DNA of 64,000 nucleotides from Effrenium voratum (Eukaryota; Sar; Dinophyceae; Suessiales; Symbiodiniaceae), in contig CAUJNA010002813.1 of the NCBI GenBank assembly GCA_963377175.1, positions 47,501 to 111,500 on the forward strand. The letters are read 5' to 3'. A program made the translations under genes and the position numbers. The notes under the pieces are model-generated. The model saw nothing but the letters and a program-made list of their open reading frames with translations. It made no database searches and was not told where the DNA came from. Below, in pieces: positions 42,001-51,700 of this stretch; the stretch's first letter is position 1, and each line of letters opens with the position of its first letter.

Positions 42001-45000
42001 TTGCTCATACAGAAGGCTTGGGCACCCTTAAACCAAACGTGGTTCGAACCCAGCGGTTTGGTGTCTACCAGAGGGGGCGTCGGAGATGCCAGCGAGACTT
42101 GAGTCCGTGGATAAAAACGGCATGAAGAACAGGCAGGTTAATATGAAAAGACTTGTATTGCACAGGGCAATCCCTGGCCTAGCGAGCCGGAGACAAGCTC
42201 TACGCCATGAGCTACTCAATGTTGATTACCATCTTCCACCTTGAGGCAAGTGAATCTTCGTCAGGGGTTCGCCCGCAAGTGCGGACAGATACCCGCCCCT
42301 TAATTTTTTTTAACTGGGTTTTGGGCAAATCAGGGCTCGCTATATTTCCCGCCATATTTCCCGCTTTAAGATCACCACACCAAAAGGAAACTCACTTTCA
42401 ACTTGCCGATAAGGTGATGTTTCAAACCACCACAACCCTGTAGATTCCTTTGACACCAAAAACCCGCGCCCATACTGTCAATCATGGGCTTGCCTGCAGG
42501 CGACGCTCCGTGACTGGCATCTTGTACCTCAATGAAGAGGACAGGTCGGCATGCCGCGTAGCGTCCCAGCGTAGTGCGCTTGAGAAAACAAGGGGCAAGT
42601 TTGCCATAGCCGCAAGCTTGTTCTCGCTTGACGCGAACAGCACCACATGTAAGCATCTGGCAAACAGCAGCACATGTAAGCATCTGGCAAAAATCAGTTT
42701 GATATTTCTTGGGCTTCAGGCCATGCGATTCATCCCAGCCCCAAACCATAGCCTCCCTCAATTGGGCTTGAGCCCTCATGTTGTTTTCGAGCCAGTGCCT
42801 TGGCCTACCAGTGGATCCTCATCCGACGCATCGGACTCAAGTTCGATCCGATCCGAAGAATTCCTTCCATCGCAGGTGGACCGGACCCTAACCGAAGCTT
42901 CCCGACTCGGCTTTTCCGATTCGGGGATGCTTCCTATCCTCATTGCGTCTGAGGCTCCTTGTTCTGGTGGAACATGACAGCTATAGTGTCGAAAACTCCT
43001 GTATGGCCTTTGGCTTTTGTGAGAAAACCCTATGTATTTTTTGGAACGATCATATCAGAGCCCGAAGTTTTCCTTCTTTGCGAACCCCCGCCTATGTTCT
43101 TCCTTCTTCTGGAAAAGAAAACAGCCCCCCCCCCCCCTCCACCCCCTCCACCCCCTCCACCCCCTCCACCCCCTCCACCCCCTCCACCCCCTCCACCCCC
43201 TCCACCCCCTCCACCCCCTCCACCCCCTCCACCCCCTCCACCCCCTCCACCCCCTCCACCCCCTCCACCCCCTCCACCCCCTCCACCCCCTCCACCCCCT
43301 CCACCCCCTCCACCCCCTCAACCCCCGCAACCGCCGCATCCGCCAGGATTGGCCCAGCTCCGGGGGCGGGGCTCTGCGCTGCAAGGCGCCGGCCGCCGGG
43401 CTGCCGTCAGATCGCGACGGGGCGGTGGAGGTGCTGCCGAAGGGCGGGCCCGGGGACCCGGGGACTCGGAGACGGGAGGTGGGAAGGGTTGGGTTTCGAG
43501 AGTGGGGATTGGCGTTTCTTCAAGCATGGGGGACCCCTCTATCTTGACAGATGCCACATACCCAAATGGATGTGACATTTATTTTTTTCGGAACCCCCCA
43601 AAAACGCCAAGAATGGTGATGTTCCTGTTGGTTTCCTTTTGAAGCAAGTGCCCTCGAGAAAAAAACAAACAAATCTAAAAAAATAGAACAAATCAACACG
43701 CCACCTGTGAAGCCCTGCAAAGCTCTGCTGGGTTGTGCTAAGGTTCCTCTAAGAACCGTTCCTGAATGATTTGGGGCAGGTGATTTTTGCTGTGGTTGGG
43801 GAGTTTCTACAATGTCCCCCCCCCCTTTGGAGGTTGAAGCTTTACAGCGAAACCACAAGAAAACCGCTGCCATTCTAGGGGCCCGACTCCTATTTTCGAG
43901 AACCGCCCTGTGGTAGAATTGGTCCCTGTAGGAACCCTTGTTGTCAAAAACCCTTCAAAGACAACACCCACGGATCGAACACGTTTTTTGACCCGAGCGC
44001 TTCTTGGCTTCTCGCCGAGGCGGCTGGTGCTCTTCAACTCCCAGCAGGTGGAGCATGAGGCGAAGACGAATGGCCTGTCTCTGTGGGGTTGACAAGAGAA
44101 TAGTTGTTTTGTTGACATAATAATTGTTAGTATTAGTGTTATTATCATGTGTCTTTTTTAGAGCTTTGCTTTTAGGTCTTCTTGTGATTCAAGGGTTGAC
44201 CAAGTGTAGAGCCGTCTGAACAAAATGTGTTTTGTGTATCCAGAAAATGGGCCAAGTCTGGAGAATCAGAGGCTTTTTTTTGGGGGCACGGGCACTTGTC
44301 GTGTCATTCAAAGGGCGAGGTTTTGGCCACACCCGCAGTGGTTTGTTCGGCGGATTCGTGCATGAACATTGAGTGAAATGCGAGAACGAGTTGCAGCACA
44401 TGTTTAGGGTTTAGGGTCAGACCCGTAGCAAAAGCTCAACCTGACACGGGATAACTGGAACATCACCTCCGAGCAGCATCGCTAGAGTTTGCTCCAGTTT
44501 GTGTGGCCCCGGCACGGCTGCATACGAACTCAAAGACTGTGAATAATACAACCACATGGGCCTTTTCAATTGAGGTTCGGTATCTTTTTTCGGTTGTTTG
44601 GAAGAACAGAACGCCAGGCCGATGTGGTGTTTCTCAAAATGGGTGAAGCCCACCATTTTGTGTGGTTTTTCTTGTGATTTCCTCTTCAAACCGCCAAACA
44701 AAGGTGGGATACCCACAACAATGATAGAGGCCCTTCAGATGGTTGGTTCTTTCATTTTCCCTCACACCAACCAGAAGTTATGTTGAGAGTTGAGACATAC
44801 CCATTTGTCAGGTTGTCAAAAGGTACGTCTGGCTTTTTGGACCAAAAAGGCTGCGCCACTAGGGTCACATGGTGCCCAACTTTTGCAGCCCAGTTTGAGA
44901 CACACATCCGGCGTTCCGTTGCTTCTTTGCCCTGATATTGCTTATGTCGTGAATGTATATCCCACCCTCTGGGACTCGGGAGTGGTTTGGTGGATTTGGC

Positions 45001-47048
45001 GTGTCTCAGCCAAGTTGTGCATCCCAGGATGGTTTTGGGATGTCGCACGCCCTCTAAGAGCCGGGGCTTGCCACGGGGTCCTTCTACGCCCCTTCAAACA
45101 TCACCCCCGTCCCACGGTAAATTCAGAGCCATGGCAAGTGACTATTGACCAAAGTGACCAAAGGAGCACCAAGGGCCAGAGCTTTCCCACGCCCGTGCCC
45201 TTTGAAGGTGGTCGCCACACGGCGGGAGCGCTGGGCCTTGACGGCGCGGGTCTCTGGCAGATCACCGGCTGTACGGGCGAGGGAGTGTCCCCGCTTGGTT
45301 TTTGTTTTGGCAGTCTGGTAATACACTCCCACCAGCTAACATGCACAGACCCCTGTAGAAAGACTACTTTCCTCTTGGAAAGGGCCTTTTTGCACTTCCA
45401 TGTTAGTTGGTGACAGGGTATATTGTTTTTTCTTCGGGGATCGTTAAGGGAAGCTACGCCTTCTTACCTGCCCGAGGTCTGGTTTCATGAGTGAGGGCGA
45501 GAGCGCCAACTGTACATAGTGCCAAAAAGATTCGCCGCGGCTTGGGGTGGGCGATGTTGGGATTTTCGTGCCCCCTGAAGAACCCAAGGTTGTGTTTTCT
45601 GTTGGGCAGGGTGAGCCACCGAAGCCTCTCCGAAACGCGCGTTGTGTATGAAGTCCTGAGGGCATACGTGGCATGAGGAGGCGTGTCGGAAATTGCAAAT
45701 TGCCAGAGTTGACTCCAACTACTTTCTGTCCCCCCTGGTTGCCTCCGTTGGGTCATTCGGTGGAAATTTGTCCGTTCGATGTTGTTCCCGTGGCAAAGCC
45801 CAGATAAAACGGGGTGAGCATAGGGGCCGATCAAGCTGGTAGGAGTTGTCCTTCTTCAAGTGGGCATTTGCAGCTGTCAAGGGCGGCCTATGCTGATTTC
45901 TATGAACGTGACGGAGGAGTTGAACTTCAATGCGGATGCTGTTTTGGATGGCCGTGACCAGGGATATTTGAACACTGCGAGCGACTGAAGGCTGGAAACG
46001 ATGGGTAGTGGGGGAACATAATAGGCCAATGTTGTGAACCATAGCCTTTCTACCCATTTCGGCAAACCAGGCGTTCTGCGTGTTGGGCACTTCTCAACTG
46101 ATTTTGTCTCACCGCCCAACAACGAAAATCAGCCGGCAGGGCGCTTCGAAGCTTTCTTTCGCAGAGCTGTGGCTCGAGCTGGAACCCTCCAGCTGCTCGA
46201 TAGCGAAAAAACCGGAGCGCTCGGATTTCCGTGTCGCGCTTCCAAGGCGAGAGCGAAAGTTCCTGTGGGGTTCAGCCGGGGAGGTTGTCAAGAATGGCTC
46301 CTCCCGCTGGCACTTGGACTTGGAGGGTGCTTGGAAGATCAGTTTCATGAAGGGGAGCTGTCAGGTGCCGTTTTGTGGGAGGCGAGCTTGCAGTTCAGTG
46401 CAGTGACAATCCCCTGGAAGCCGAAGGTGCCATGATTTCCTGGTTGCCATGATTTCCGCGCGCAACCGATTCATTGGACATGACTTTCCACTTCCTACAA
46501 AAAGCAGAATCGGACTAAGCCATGTTCGCGTTGTGCAAACAGGCAATCAGAAGTGGGGCGCGTTTAAGGGGGGGGGGGCCTTGTTGGTGTCTCAAGAGAA
46601 ACCGGGTAGAAATCAATCAAGAATGGTCCAACCTATTTTACGGTACGCCCAGCTATTGGCAAATCAGAGTTTTCGCGGATATCTTATTCTAACTTTGGAA
46701 TCATAACAGAGCTTAGCAACATTTGCTTGCACGTGCAATTGTCAAGACAGCCGCGGATCTGTTTGCGCTGAACATGCTGCAGCCTTGTCTTGCAAACGTG
46801 GAACACCGCGAAGGGCGTGGATTCACATTTAGCATGCATTGGAATGTGATCATTATGTTTGGTCACCCTCCCGCACGTGTAAGGTTTACCATGGCTTCAA
46901 ACAAGCAAACACACGACACATGGGGGGCAACAACGTCTCGATGAAGCAGCCCAATGGGGAACATATGGCCGGCCTCATTTTGTTTCTGGCAGGTCATGAT
47001 CCTGAGGCAGCTCATCGCAGCAGCTTGGCAGCGATCCGGTGGCCGTGA
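32997..47048 (+). CDS. Gene C: 2-oxoglutarate/Fe(II)-dependent oxygenase, prolyl-4-hydroxylase-like
   Basis: Seen: at least 13 small exons over 14 kb. The catalytic double-stranded beta-helix reads VAVLDGVLSSDALKEIREEL, later YVDGSGFYKWHTDGP (H-x-D: His codon 40416, Asp 40422), RRSVTGILYLNEE, DWPSSGGGALRC, AVEVLPKGG, RLVLFNSQQVEHE (distal His codon 44054) and VVATRRERWALTAR (2OG-binding Arg codon 45229). Known: this order and spacing is that of P4H/PHD-type 2OG oxygenases, which hydroxylate prolyl or other residues using O2, 2OG and Fe2+. An Ala/Leu-rich segment at 32997 could be a membrane anchor or signal. All iron and 2OG ligands are present, so it should be active. Phases fit only if GC (37800, 43448, 44060) and GA (42540) donors are used. 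The C-terminal extension to TGA 47046-47048 is less certain, as is the true 5' end (ATG 30880 is one candidate). Confidence 0.75.
33991..34111 (+). CDS. Gene C exon: GFAFYDGLWVPLLRDG
   Basis: Encodes RPCARIASPLEAGTAGFAFY then DGLWVPLLRDGQSAEEA. It may begin only at 34035. Donor GTTGAG at 34112 (phase 0) or GTGAGC at 34117. Confidence 0.45.
35112..35216 (+). CDS. Gene C exon: acidic helix
   Basis: Follows GGCAG. Encodes AAAGTEGLLDEAQTLEAAQR then LLRGEAGAELREGGK. Several GC donors near the end are possible; phase 0 suits the next exon. Confidence 0.5.
35765..35870 (+). CDS. Gene C exon: start of the oxygenase fold
   Basis: Follows GACAG. Encodes VAVLDGVLSSDALKEIREEL then RLLAPRPFLPTAGGF. 'V-L-D-G-x-L-S-x-D-x-L' is the usual first strand and helix of P4H-type 2OG oxygenases. 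Confidence 0.65.
36284..36610. repeat. AGTGGT/AGTCGT/AGTAGC triplet-hexamer tract
   Basis: About 325 bp of purine-pyrimidine triplets in a gene C intron. Confidence 0.85.
37751..37799 (+). CDS. Gene C exon: PNPKVQAGNVEIRRSN
   Basis: Follows CTGCAG. 49 bases; phase 1 exit at a GC donor (GCCCGG) at 37800 fits the next exon: ...RRSNG-VFRPP. The I-R-x-S/D position matches the 'i-R-x-D' segment of PHD-like enzymes. Confidence 0.5.
38746..38871 (+). mobile_element. Intron repeat, family B copy 2
   Basis: 126 bp, in the gene C intron 37800-38888, ending 17 bases before the next exon. Same core as copy 1; its right end TTGACCCATGGCCAT pairs with the left end. Confidence 0.55.
38889..38975 (+). CDS. 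Gene C exon: PRLRRCHRALRATGAQLEK helix
   Basis: Begins just after the shared repeat at 38746-38871. Encodes VFRPPLGGPRLRRCHRALR then ATGAQLEK. Amphipathic helix as expected before the catalytic strands. All three frames are open here; this one is chosen for phase and fit. Confidence 0.45.
40380..40450 (+). CDS. Gene C exon: HxD iron-binding motif
   Basis: Follows GCCCAG. Encodes AQYVDGSGFYKWHTDGPAPG. 'Y...G..Y..H-x-D' holds the first two Fe(II) ligands (His codon 40416-40418, Asp 40422-40424). The 3' end is unresolved: no donor gives the phase of the exon at 42500, so a small exon may lie between. Confidence 0.7.
42500..42539 (+). CDS. Gene C exon: RRSVTGILYLNEE
   Basis: Follows CTGCAG. 'R-x-x-T-x-I-L-Y-L-N' is the diagnostic strand after HxD. 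To continue as D-W-P-S-S-G-G-G the intron must start with GA (GACAGG, 42540); the nearby GTCGGC donor shifts the frame. Confidence 0.65.
42637..42692. repeat. 27-bp direct duplication
   Basis: Two tandem copies of CAGCA-CACATGTAAGCATCTGG with one or two changes, in the GA-donor intron of gene C. Confidence 0.7.
43136..43320. repeat. (CCACCCCCT)n minisatellite
   Basis: About 20 perfect 9-bp units ending 26 bases before the exon at 43347; no AG within it, so the acceptor is unambiguous. Confidence 0.9.
43347..43447 (+). CDS. Gene C exon: DWPSSGGGALRC
   Basis: Begins after CGCCAG directly behind the (CCACCCCCT)n tract. Encodes DWPSSGGGALRCKAPAAGLP then SDRDGAVEVLPKGG, matching 'W...(G)G-G-x-L-R...v-x-V-x-P-x-x-G' of the family. 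GC donor (GCCCGG) at 43448, phase 2. Confidence 0.7.
44020..44059 (+). CDS. Gene C exon: distal iron-binding His
   Basis: One base completes Gly, then RLVLFNSQQVEHE. 'L-V-x-F-x-S...x-H-E' carries the third Fe ligand (His codon 44054-44056). GC donor (GCGAAG) at 44060 in phase 0 leads to V-V-A-T-R-R-E-R. Confidence 0.7.
44402..44416 (+). repeat. Telomere-like TTTAGGG copies (interstitial)
   Basis: Two tandem TTTAGGG units in a gene C intron. Confidence 0.6.
45208..45249 (+). CDS. Gene C exon: 2OG-binding Arg
   Basis: Follows TGAAG. Encodes VVATRRERWALTAR. 'R-x-A-L-T', nine residues after the distal His, is the 2-oxoglutarate-binding position (Arg codon 45229-45231). GTCTCT follows as donor. 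Confidence 0.6.
46167..46326 (+). CDS. Gene C exon: C-terminal extension
   Basis: Encodes LWLELEPSSCSIAKKPERSD, FRVALPRRERKFLWGSAGEV and SRWHLDLEG; no stops for over 50 codons. Phase fits the exon before and, at GTGCTT (phase 1), the terminal exon. No family recognised. Confidence 0.4.
46993..47048 (+). CDS. Gene C terminal exon (probable)
   Basis: Follows TGGCAG. Two bases complete Gly, then HDPEAAHRSSLAAIRWP and TGA 47046-47048. Chosen because its phase matches the donor at 46327. Confidence 0.35.
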
Positions 47049-47410
47049 TCCGGTCCCCCCTGCCCTTTCTGCTTAGGGTTTGGGCTGCAAGGTAGCCCAT
47101 AAGCAGCAACGCCCACTTGGTCGCTGGGACTTCCTGGAACCAAGTTATGGCCTCAAGAAAGCGACGGGCCTACCTCCCCCAGCAAATTAGTGCCTTAGTA
47201 AGAGCACATGTCGCCGGCGACACACACACACACACACACACGAAGAAATCACGCCCCCACTCCTCCGCGATGCAATCTCAAGGTGCACCGGTGAACGAGT
47301 TGCGTTTTGAATCCTAACTTTATTTCTGACGTGAGGTGAGGGAGATGAAAGCTGGCACGACAGAGCACGCTTTTGCGCCAGCGCCAATATCTGTTGATAC
47401 CCTCCAGACC

Positions 47411-47453
47411 CTCTGCAACTTGCTGACGTCAGCTGCAACTTGCTGACGTCAGC
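47411..47453. repeat. Duplicated 21-bp unit with TGACGTCA
   Basis: AACTTGCTGACGTCAG twice in tandem; each has a palindromic CRE-type TGACGTCA. Confidence 0.7.
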
Positions 47454-47506
47454 CACGCAACAGTGGAGTTTTGTTTTTGCTTTTCGTCTTCTTTTGAGGG
47501 TGTCCT

Positions 47507-47578
47507 GTTGGGTTTGAAGTGGAACCACAAGGCAGCCGCCCGTTTGGGAGGTTCCTACTTTGAGACCATCCATCGTTG
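47507..47578 (+). repeat. Intron repeat, family C copy 3
   Basis: GGGTTTGAAGTGGAACCACA, then TTCCTACTTTGAGACCATCC; same order and spacing as the other copies, with more changes. Confidence 0.35.
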
Positions 47579-48677
47579 TGTTTTGCTCATTTTGTGGGCG
47601 GAGGCAGCCAGGTTCAGCGCGTCGAAAGCACTGGTGATCAATGATCAGACGGATTTGCGATTTCAGATCGTTCCAGGAAACCAGCTGCATGACATTCTAC
47701 AGGAAATCCTTGTTTTTGTTGGGCATTTGGTGGCTGCTCGCTAGTCTGCAATGGATTGGCCAGGTGGTAGTCTAGACAAAGGCAAATTGCCGATTCACTG
47801 CAAGTCATTTTCACCCGCCACTTGCATCATCCATCCGCGTGCTCCTGAGGCGCTGCTGGTCATTTTGCCAGTGGATGCCCGAGGCCTTTTCTCTAAGTAC
47901 ACCAAGGCGCCTTTGGGGGACTTCGAGGGTGAGCTGTCCGGTTCTACGTGTGGAGGGTATTGCACTTCCCCGCCAATGGGTCACGAGTTCGGAACCTTGA
48001 TGGCTTTGCATTCGCTTTCGTGGCCTTGAGCATTGGAAGTTCTTAGGGGGATGCCTGCAATTGAGTAGCAGATAGGGTACCCCCCTAATTTCTCAGACAC
48101 TCAGGCATGTGGTGGGTTCCAGCAGTCGGGTTTGTTGAAATAAAAGAACACTGGCAACATTTCGTGCCGTTCTGGTGGGTTCCAACAGGGGTCCATGATT
48201 TGGAGAAGTCTTATGCCTGCTTAACATGGAGAACCTCCCGGAGTTGAAAGGACACTTTCGAAAACATCGCACGCGGTCAAGGTAGGTTTTAGTTATGGTG
48301 AAGGATTTAGGTTTTCCTTTGAACGCCAACCTACGAGTAGCCTCAAAAAATAATACGCCCGCCTCTGAAGCGGGTGCTTGGTCAATTCGTTTCTCTTCTA
48401 CCCGATTGGGCGAGGTCTGCCAGTGGTCACGCATGTGCAAGCTTTTGGTTTCCGTTTGGTTTCCTGCAAGCAGCCCAAAGGTGATGCCCCCAAGAACTGA
48501 AAGGGGACCTGTCGGATGCCCAGAGTTGCTGAACATCCCCAGATTTGTAATCAGTTACTTAGGCCACTATGGCACTTCCCAGAAAAATTAGGGCTCCAAA
48601 AATCATGGGCACAGTTTTGGAATGGCCCCTCGCCCATTCCAATGATTTCAAGCCCCCCCACTTGTCGCACTCGTCAG

Positions 48678-48754
48678 GTTGGTGTCACGAAAAACCGCCA
48701 GGTGCTGCCCTTCAAGGAGTGCACCTGCAACTGCTGCATCCGGGAGCCCAGGCA
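48678..48754 (+). CDS. Gene D exon: CTCNCC motif
   Basis: Follows GTCAG. Encodes VGVTKNRQVLPFKECTCNCC then IREPR. Four Cys in six residues. The frame stays open for a few codons after the proposed GC donor, so the end could be up to 48765. Confidence 0.5.
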
Positions 48755-51700
48755 GCCCGAAATCGGTGGAGCAGAGGGGGGGGGGTGCCAAAGTGGTTGG
48801 AGGAAACACAGCAGTTGGTACCCTGAAAGAGGTGCTTCCAAGTTGCGTCTTTTGAGTTGGTACCCTTTTCAGGCTGGTTTGAAAGGATGCCAAGGGAACT
48901 TCCCTCATTTTGGGATCCAGCGGTTAGCCCCCGGGGGGGGGGGGGGTGCGTTGGCGGGTTGGTTTTGTTTGGAACCACTAGAACGGGCTTTCAACTTGCG
49001 GCCAATTGTGGGTAGGGAACATAGTAGTTCCAACCTTTGAGAACGGGCGCTTCATTTCACCGAAAGCTTGTGGAAGGGGTTGGTTGACACTTCCGTGATT
49101 CCAGGGAAGCAAGCCCCCCCCGAGTGAAGGATGAGTCCTCGAAAAGGCCCGTTTTCCAGTGGTACCAGTGTGGTTGCAATTCCCACCCAATGGAAAGGGA
49201 TGGGTGCACCCCCTTCATTTGGGGCCCCTCATACAGTTGTTCCTTTCTGCAGGGGCATGAGTTCAGTTGGTGTCCTACACGCTTCGCGCGAGGCGCTTCA
49301 GCGAGCTCCCGCCAGACGGTAAGGGCTCGAACTTCAAGACGCCCGGCGAAGCCGATGTTCGGTTTGTCCGTCGTTGTGTTTTCTTCCATTTGGCTGGCGG
49401 CTTCCAAATGTTTTCAGGACCAGCGAATGAGCAGGGGCTATTCATTTTACCGCAAAGCAACGAGCAGATGAGCAAACCCCAGAGGACTTCGAGCTAGTCG
49501 CACTAGTTTAGGCTCAGGCCATGGCCGGGGCTGGCGGTGGCCAAAAGGGAGGTCTCGATGCACCAGCCAGTTTTCTGTTTGTGTTTGTGAGGGTACCCCT
49601 TTGGGCTTCTTGAAGGAGACAACAAAAGGAGACTGAGCGTCTCTTTGAGGAGACTTTTTCCCTTTGAAACCAAGTTTGCGGCTTTTCGAGTTGGTACCCT
49701 TTTTCTTGTTGGTTTGAAGGGAAACCAATACGAAGCCATCGTTTCAGGGGTCCCCTACTTTGACACATACCCATTTCCAAAGCGGCTCGGTGCGAAATGG
49801 CAATCATATTCTTCAATTTTCCACAAAGGAAAGATGCAAGAGCAATTTTAGGGGCTGCCCCATGCAAATGCCACCAAATGGCCCATTTAAACTTACTTTC
49901 CCAACGTGTGTGTGTGTGTGTGTGTGTGTGCTGCTTCAAAGACGTGCGAACACGTATGATCTGATTGCTGTTTCTCAGTGAGATGGGGACCGTACCACAA
50001 GCTCTTGTGAAGATCCGACGTCCCATCTTGGTGTCACCACAGGTTGGCCTTGGTTCGGGGAGTTTTAGGGGACAAATCCGCCCATTCGTTTGGGTCAACC
50101 TGCCAGGGAACCACGGAAAGAGTTTCCAATCCTCCTGAAACTAACATGGCTGGACAGAAGGTTTGGCACACCCTTTCCGATTTCTCCACAAATGGGTGTT
50201 GATCAATCTCCCTTGCCCCCAAATGACCATGGGTCATCTTTCCCATTTAGTGAAAGTAATCTTTGCCGTGGTTACCCCAATGGTCATCCCATGAGGACCT
50301 TTTCAACCCCCAAATCCCCATGAACAAAATTCTGGACGTTTGGGTCGAGGTGTGCCCTCGCGCCCTCCAGCGACCCCAACTACAGCGCCCTGCAGTGCAA
50401 CGACCAGTGCACCGTGGTGAACGACCCCATCTTCTTCCGTCGCTCGAAAGGAACCCCTCCAACGGCGAGATAAAAAATGAGCCAATCGGCCCCTTTTGTT
50501 TGATGTAGCTTTGCGCGCCAGGCAAAAAGTCATGTATCCACGCCCTTGTTTGGCTGATTTCCCTTGATACTAAGGCATGCAACACGGGGGTGTCCAACTT
50601 TGGCCATGAATTTGAACGCCCCCCAAAAAAAAACACAAATAGAACAGAAGAATAGGTGGGACCGAACTCCCGATCTAAATCCACTAATGGTCTGACCAAA
50701 ACTCGACCAAAGGGTCTCCTTGTCAAATTTCCCATTTGAACCAACGGCTTTGGCCCAGGTTCATCCACGCTCTCCACAGACCGCTTCTGTTTCTACCACT
50801 GTGTGCCAACCTCCGGAGGCGATGAGCGGAACCGTTGGGTAGAACCACGGTTGTTGTTGGGAAACATTTTACATTTTTGCTTATTGTGGTTTAGTGGGAA
50901 ATCCCCACTTAACTGCTAAATTTCCCCTTCCAACGTCAACCAAGGAACATTGGCGTAATTCTCTTTGGTTTGTAGAACAACATGGTGTAGCTTCCTTTGG
51001 TCTCCCTGTGCCAGGGATCGACACTTGAGCCTTTTTGGGCAACCCTGTTGATGGCAGTCGGAGACGGCTGGCGTTTTTTGGCCTCGCCTTGAAGTGGGTG
51101 AGAAATGAAAGGTAGCCCTCTTCTGGCTGGTTTAGACAAAGGAAACAAGCAGAGAACACTCATGTTGGCATCAGCAATACTTGAGTGCAACACTTGTACG
51201 ACAGTCTGAGCCTGTTCTTCTCCCACGCTTTCCTTCTCGGTTTAGTTTCAATTCACCTTCAATCCCTGGAACCGTTATTGTGATTTTCTTACCGGTTTCC
51301 ACTTGGGGTTGTCCTGTTTTGAGGGAACCTATGATCCAATGGGTAGTTTTAAATCCTTTGGCTTCCATTCAAAACAACCCCACACAGGCACCCTCAGCAA
51401 AAAGACAGTCCAACATGGTGGTTCGCCCTTGGTTTTCGTTTACATTTTCCTTTAAAACCAACCAACAACCAAAAAGGGGTTGCCTTGCGAACAATAAATA
51501 CATAAATAGATAAATAAGTAAGTAAATACATTATTAATATTAATAATACTACAAACAAGAAAACAATACTAATAATAGCAAAAATAGAAATAACACCACA
51601 ATAATAATACAAATAATAATAATAATAATAGCAATAATAATAATAGCAATAATAATAATAGTAATAATAATAATAACAATAACAATAATAACAGTAAAAA

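Larger units (their letters stand above)
47049..48677. other. Interval between genes C and D
   Basis: Includes a (CA)n run (47219-47240), a duplicated TGACGTCA box (47411-47453), a copy of intron repeat family C (about 47507-47578) and an open frame 47751-48029 (MDWPGGSLDKGKLPIHC..., 92 codons) that may be coding but has no recognised family. Confidence 0.3.

Noticed and set aside
42030..42070. tRNA-like GGTTCGAACCC
   Set aside because: It resembles a T-arm, but no D-arm, anticodon arm or acceptor stem can be formed around it. No other tRNA or rRNA was found.
42943..43642. Poly-Pro, (Ser-Thr-Pro)n and (Leu-His-Pro)n frames
   Set aside because: Artefacts of the 9-bp (CCACCCCCT)n minisatellite; the true exon begins after it at 43347.
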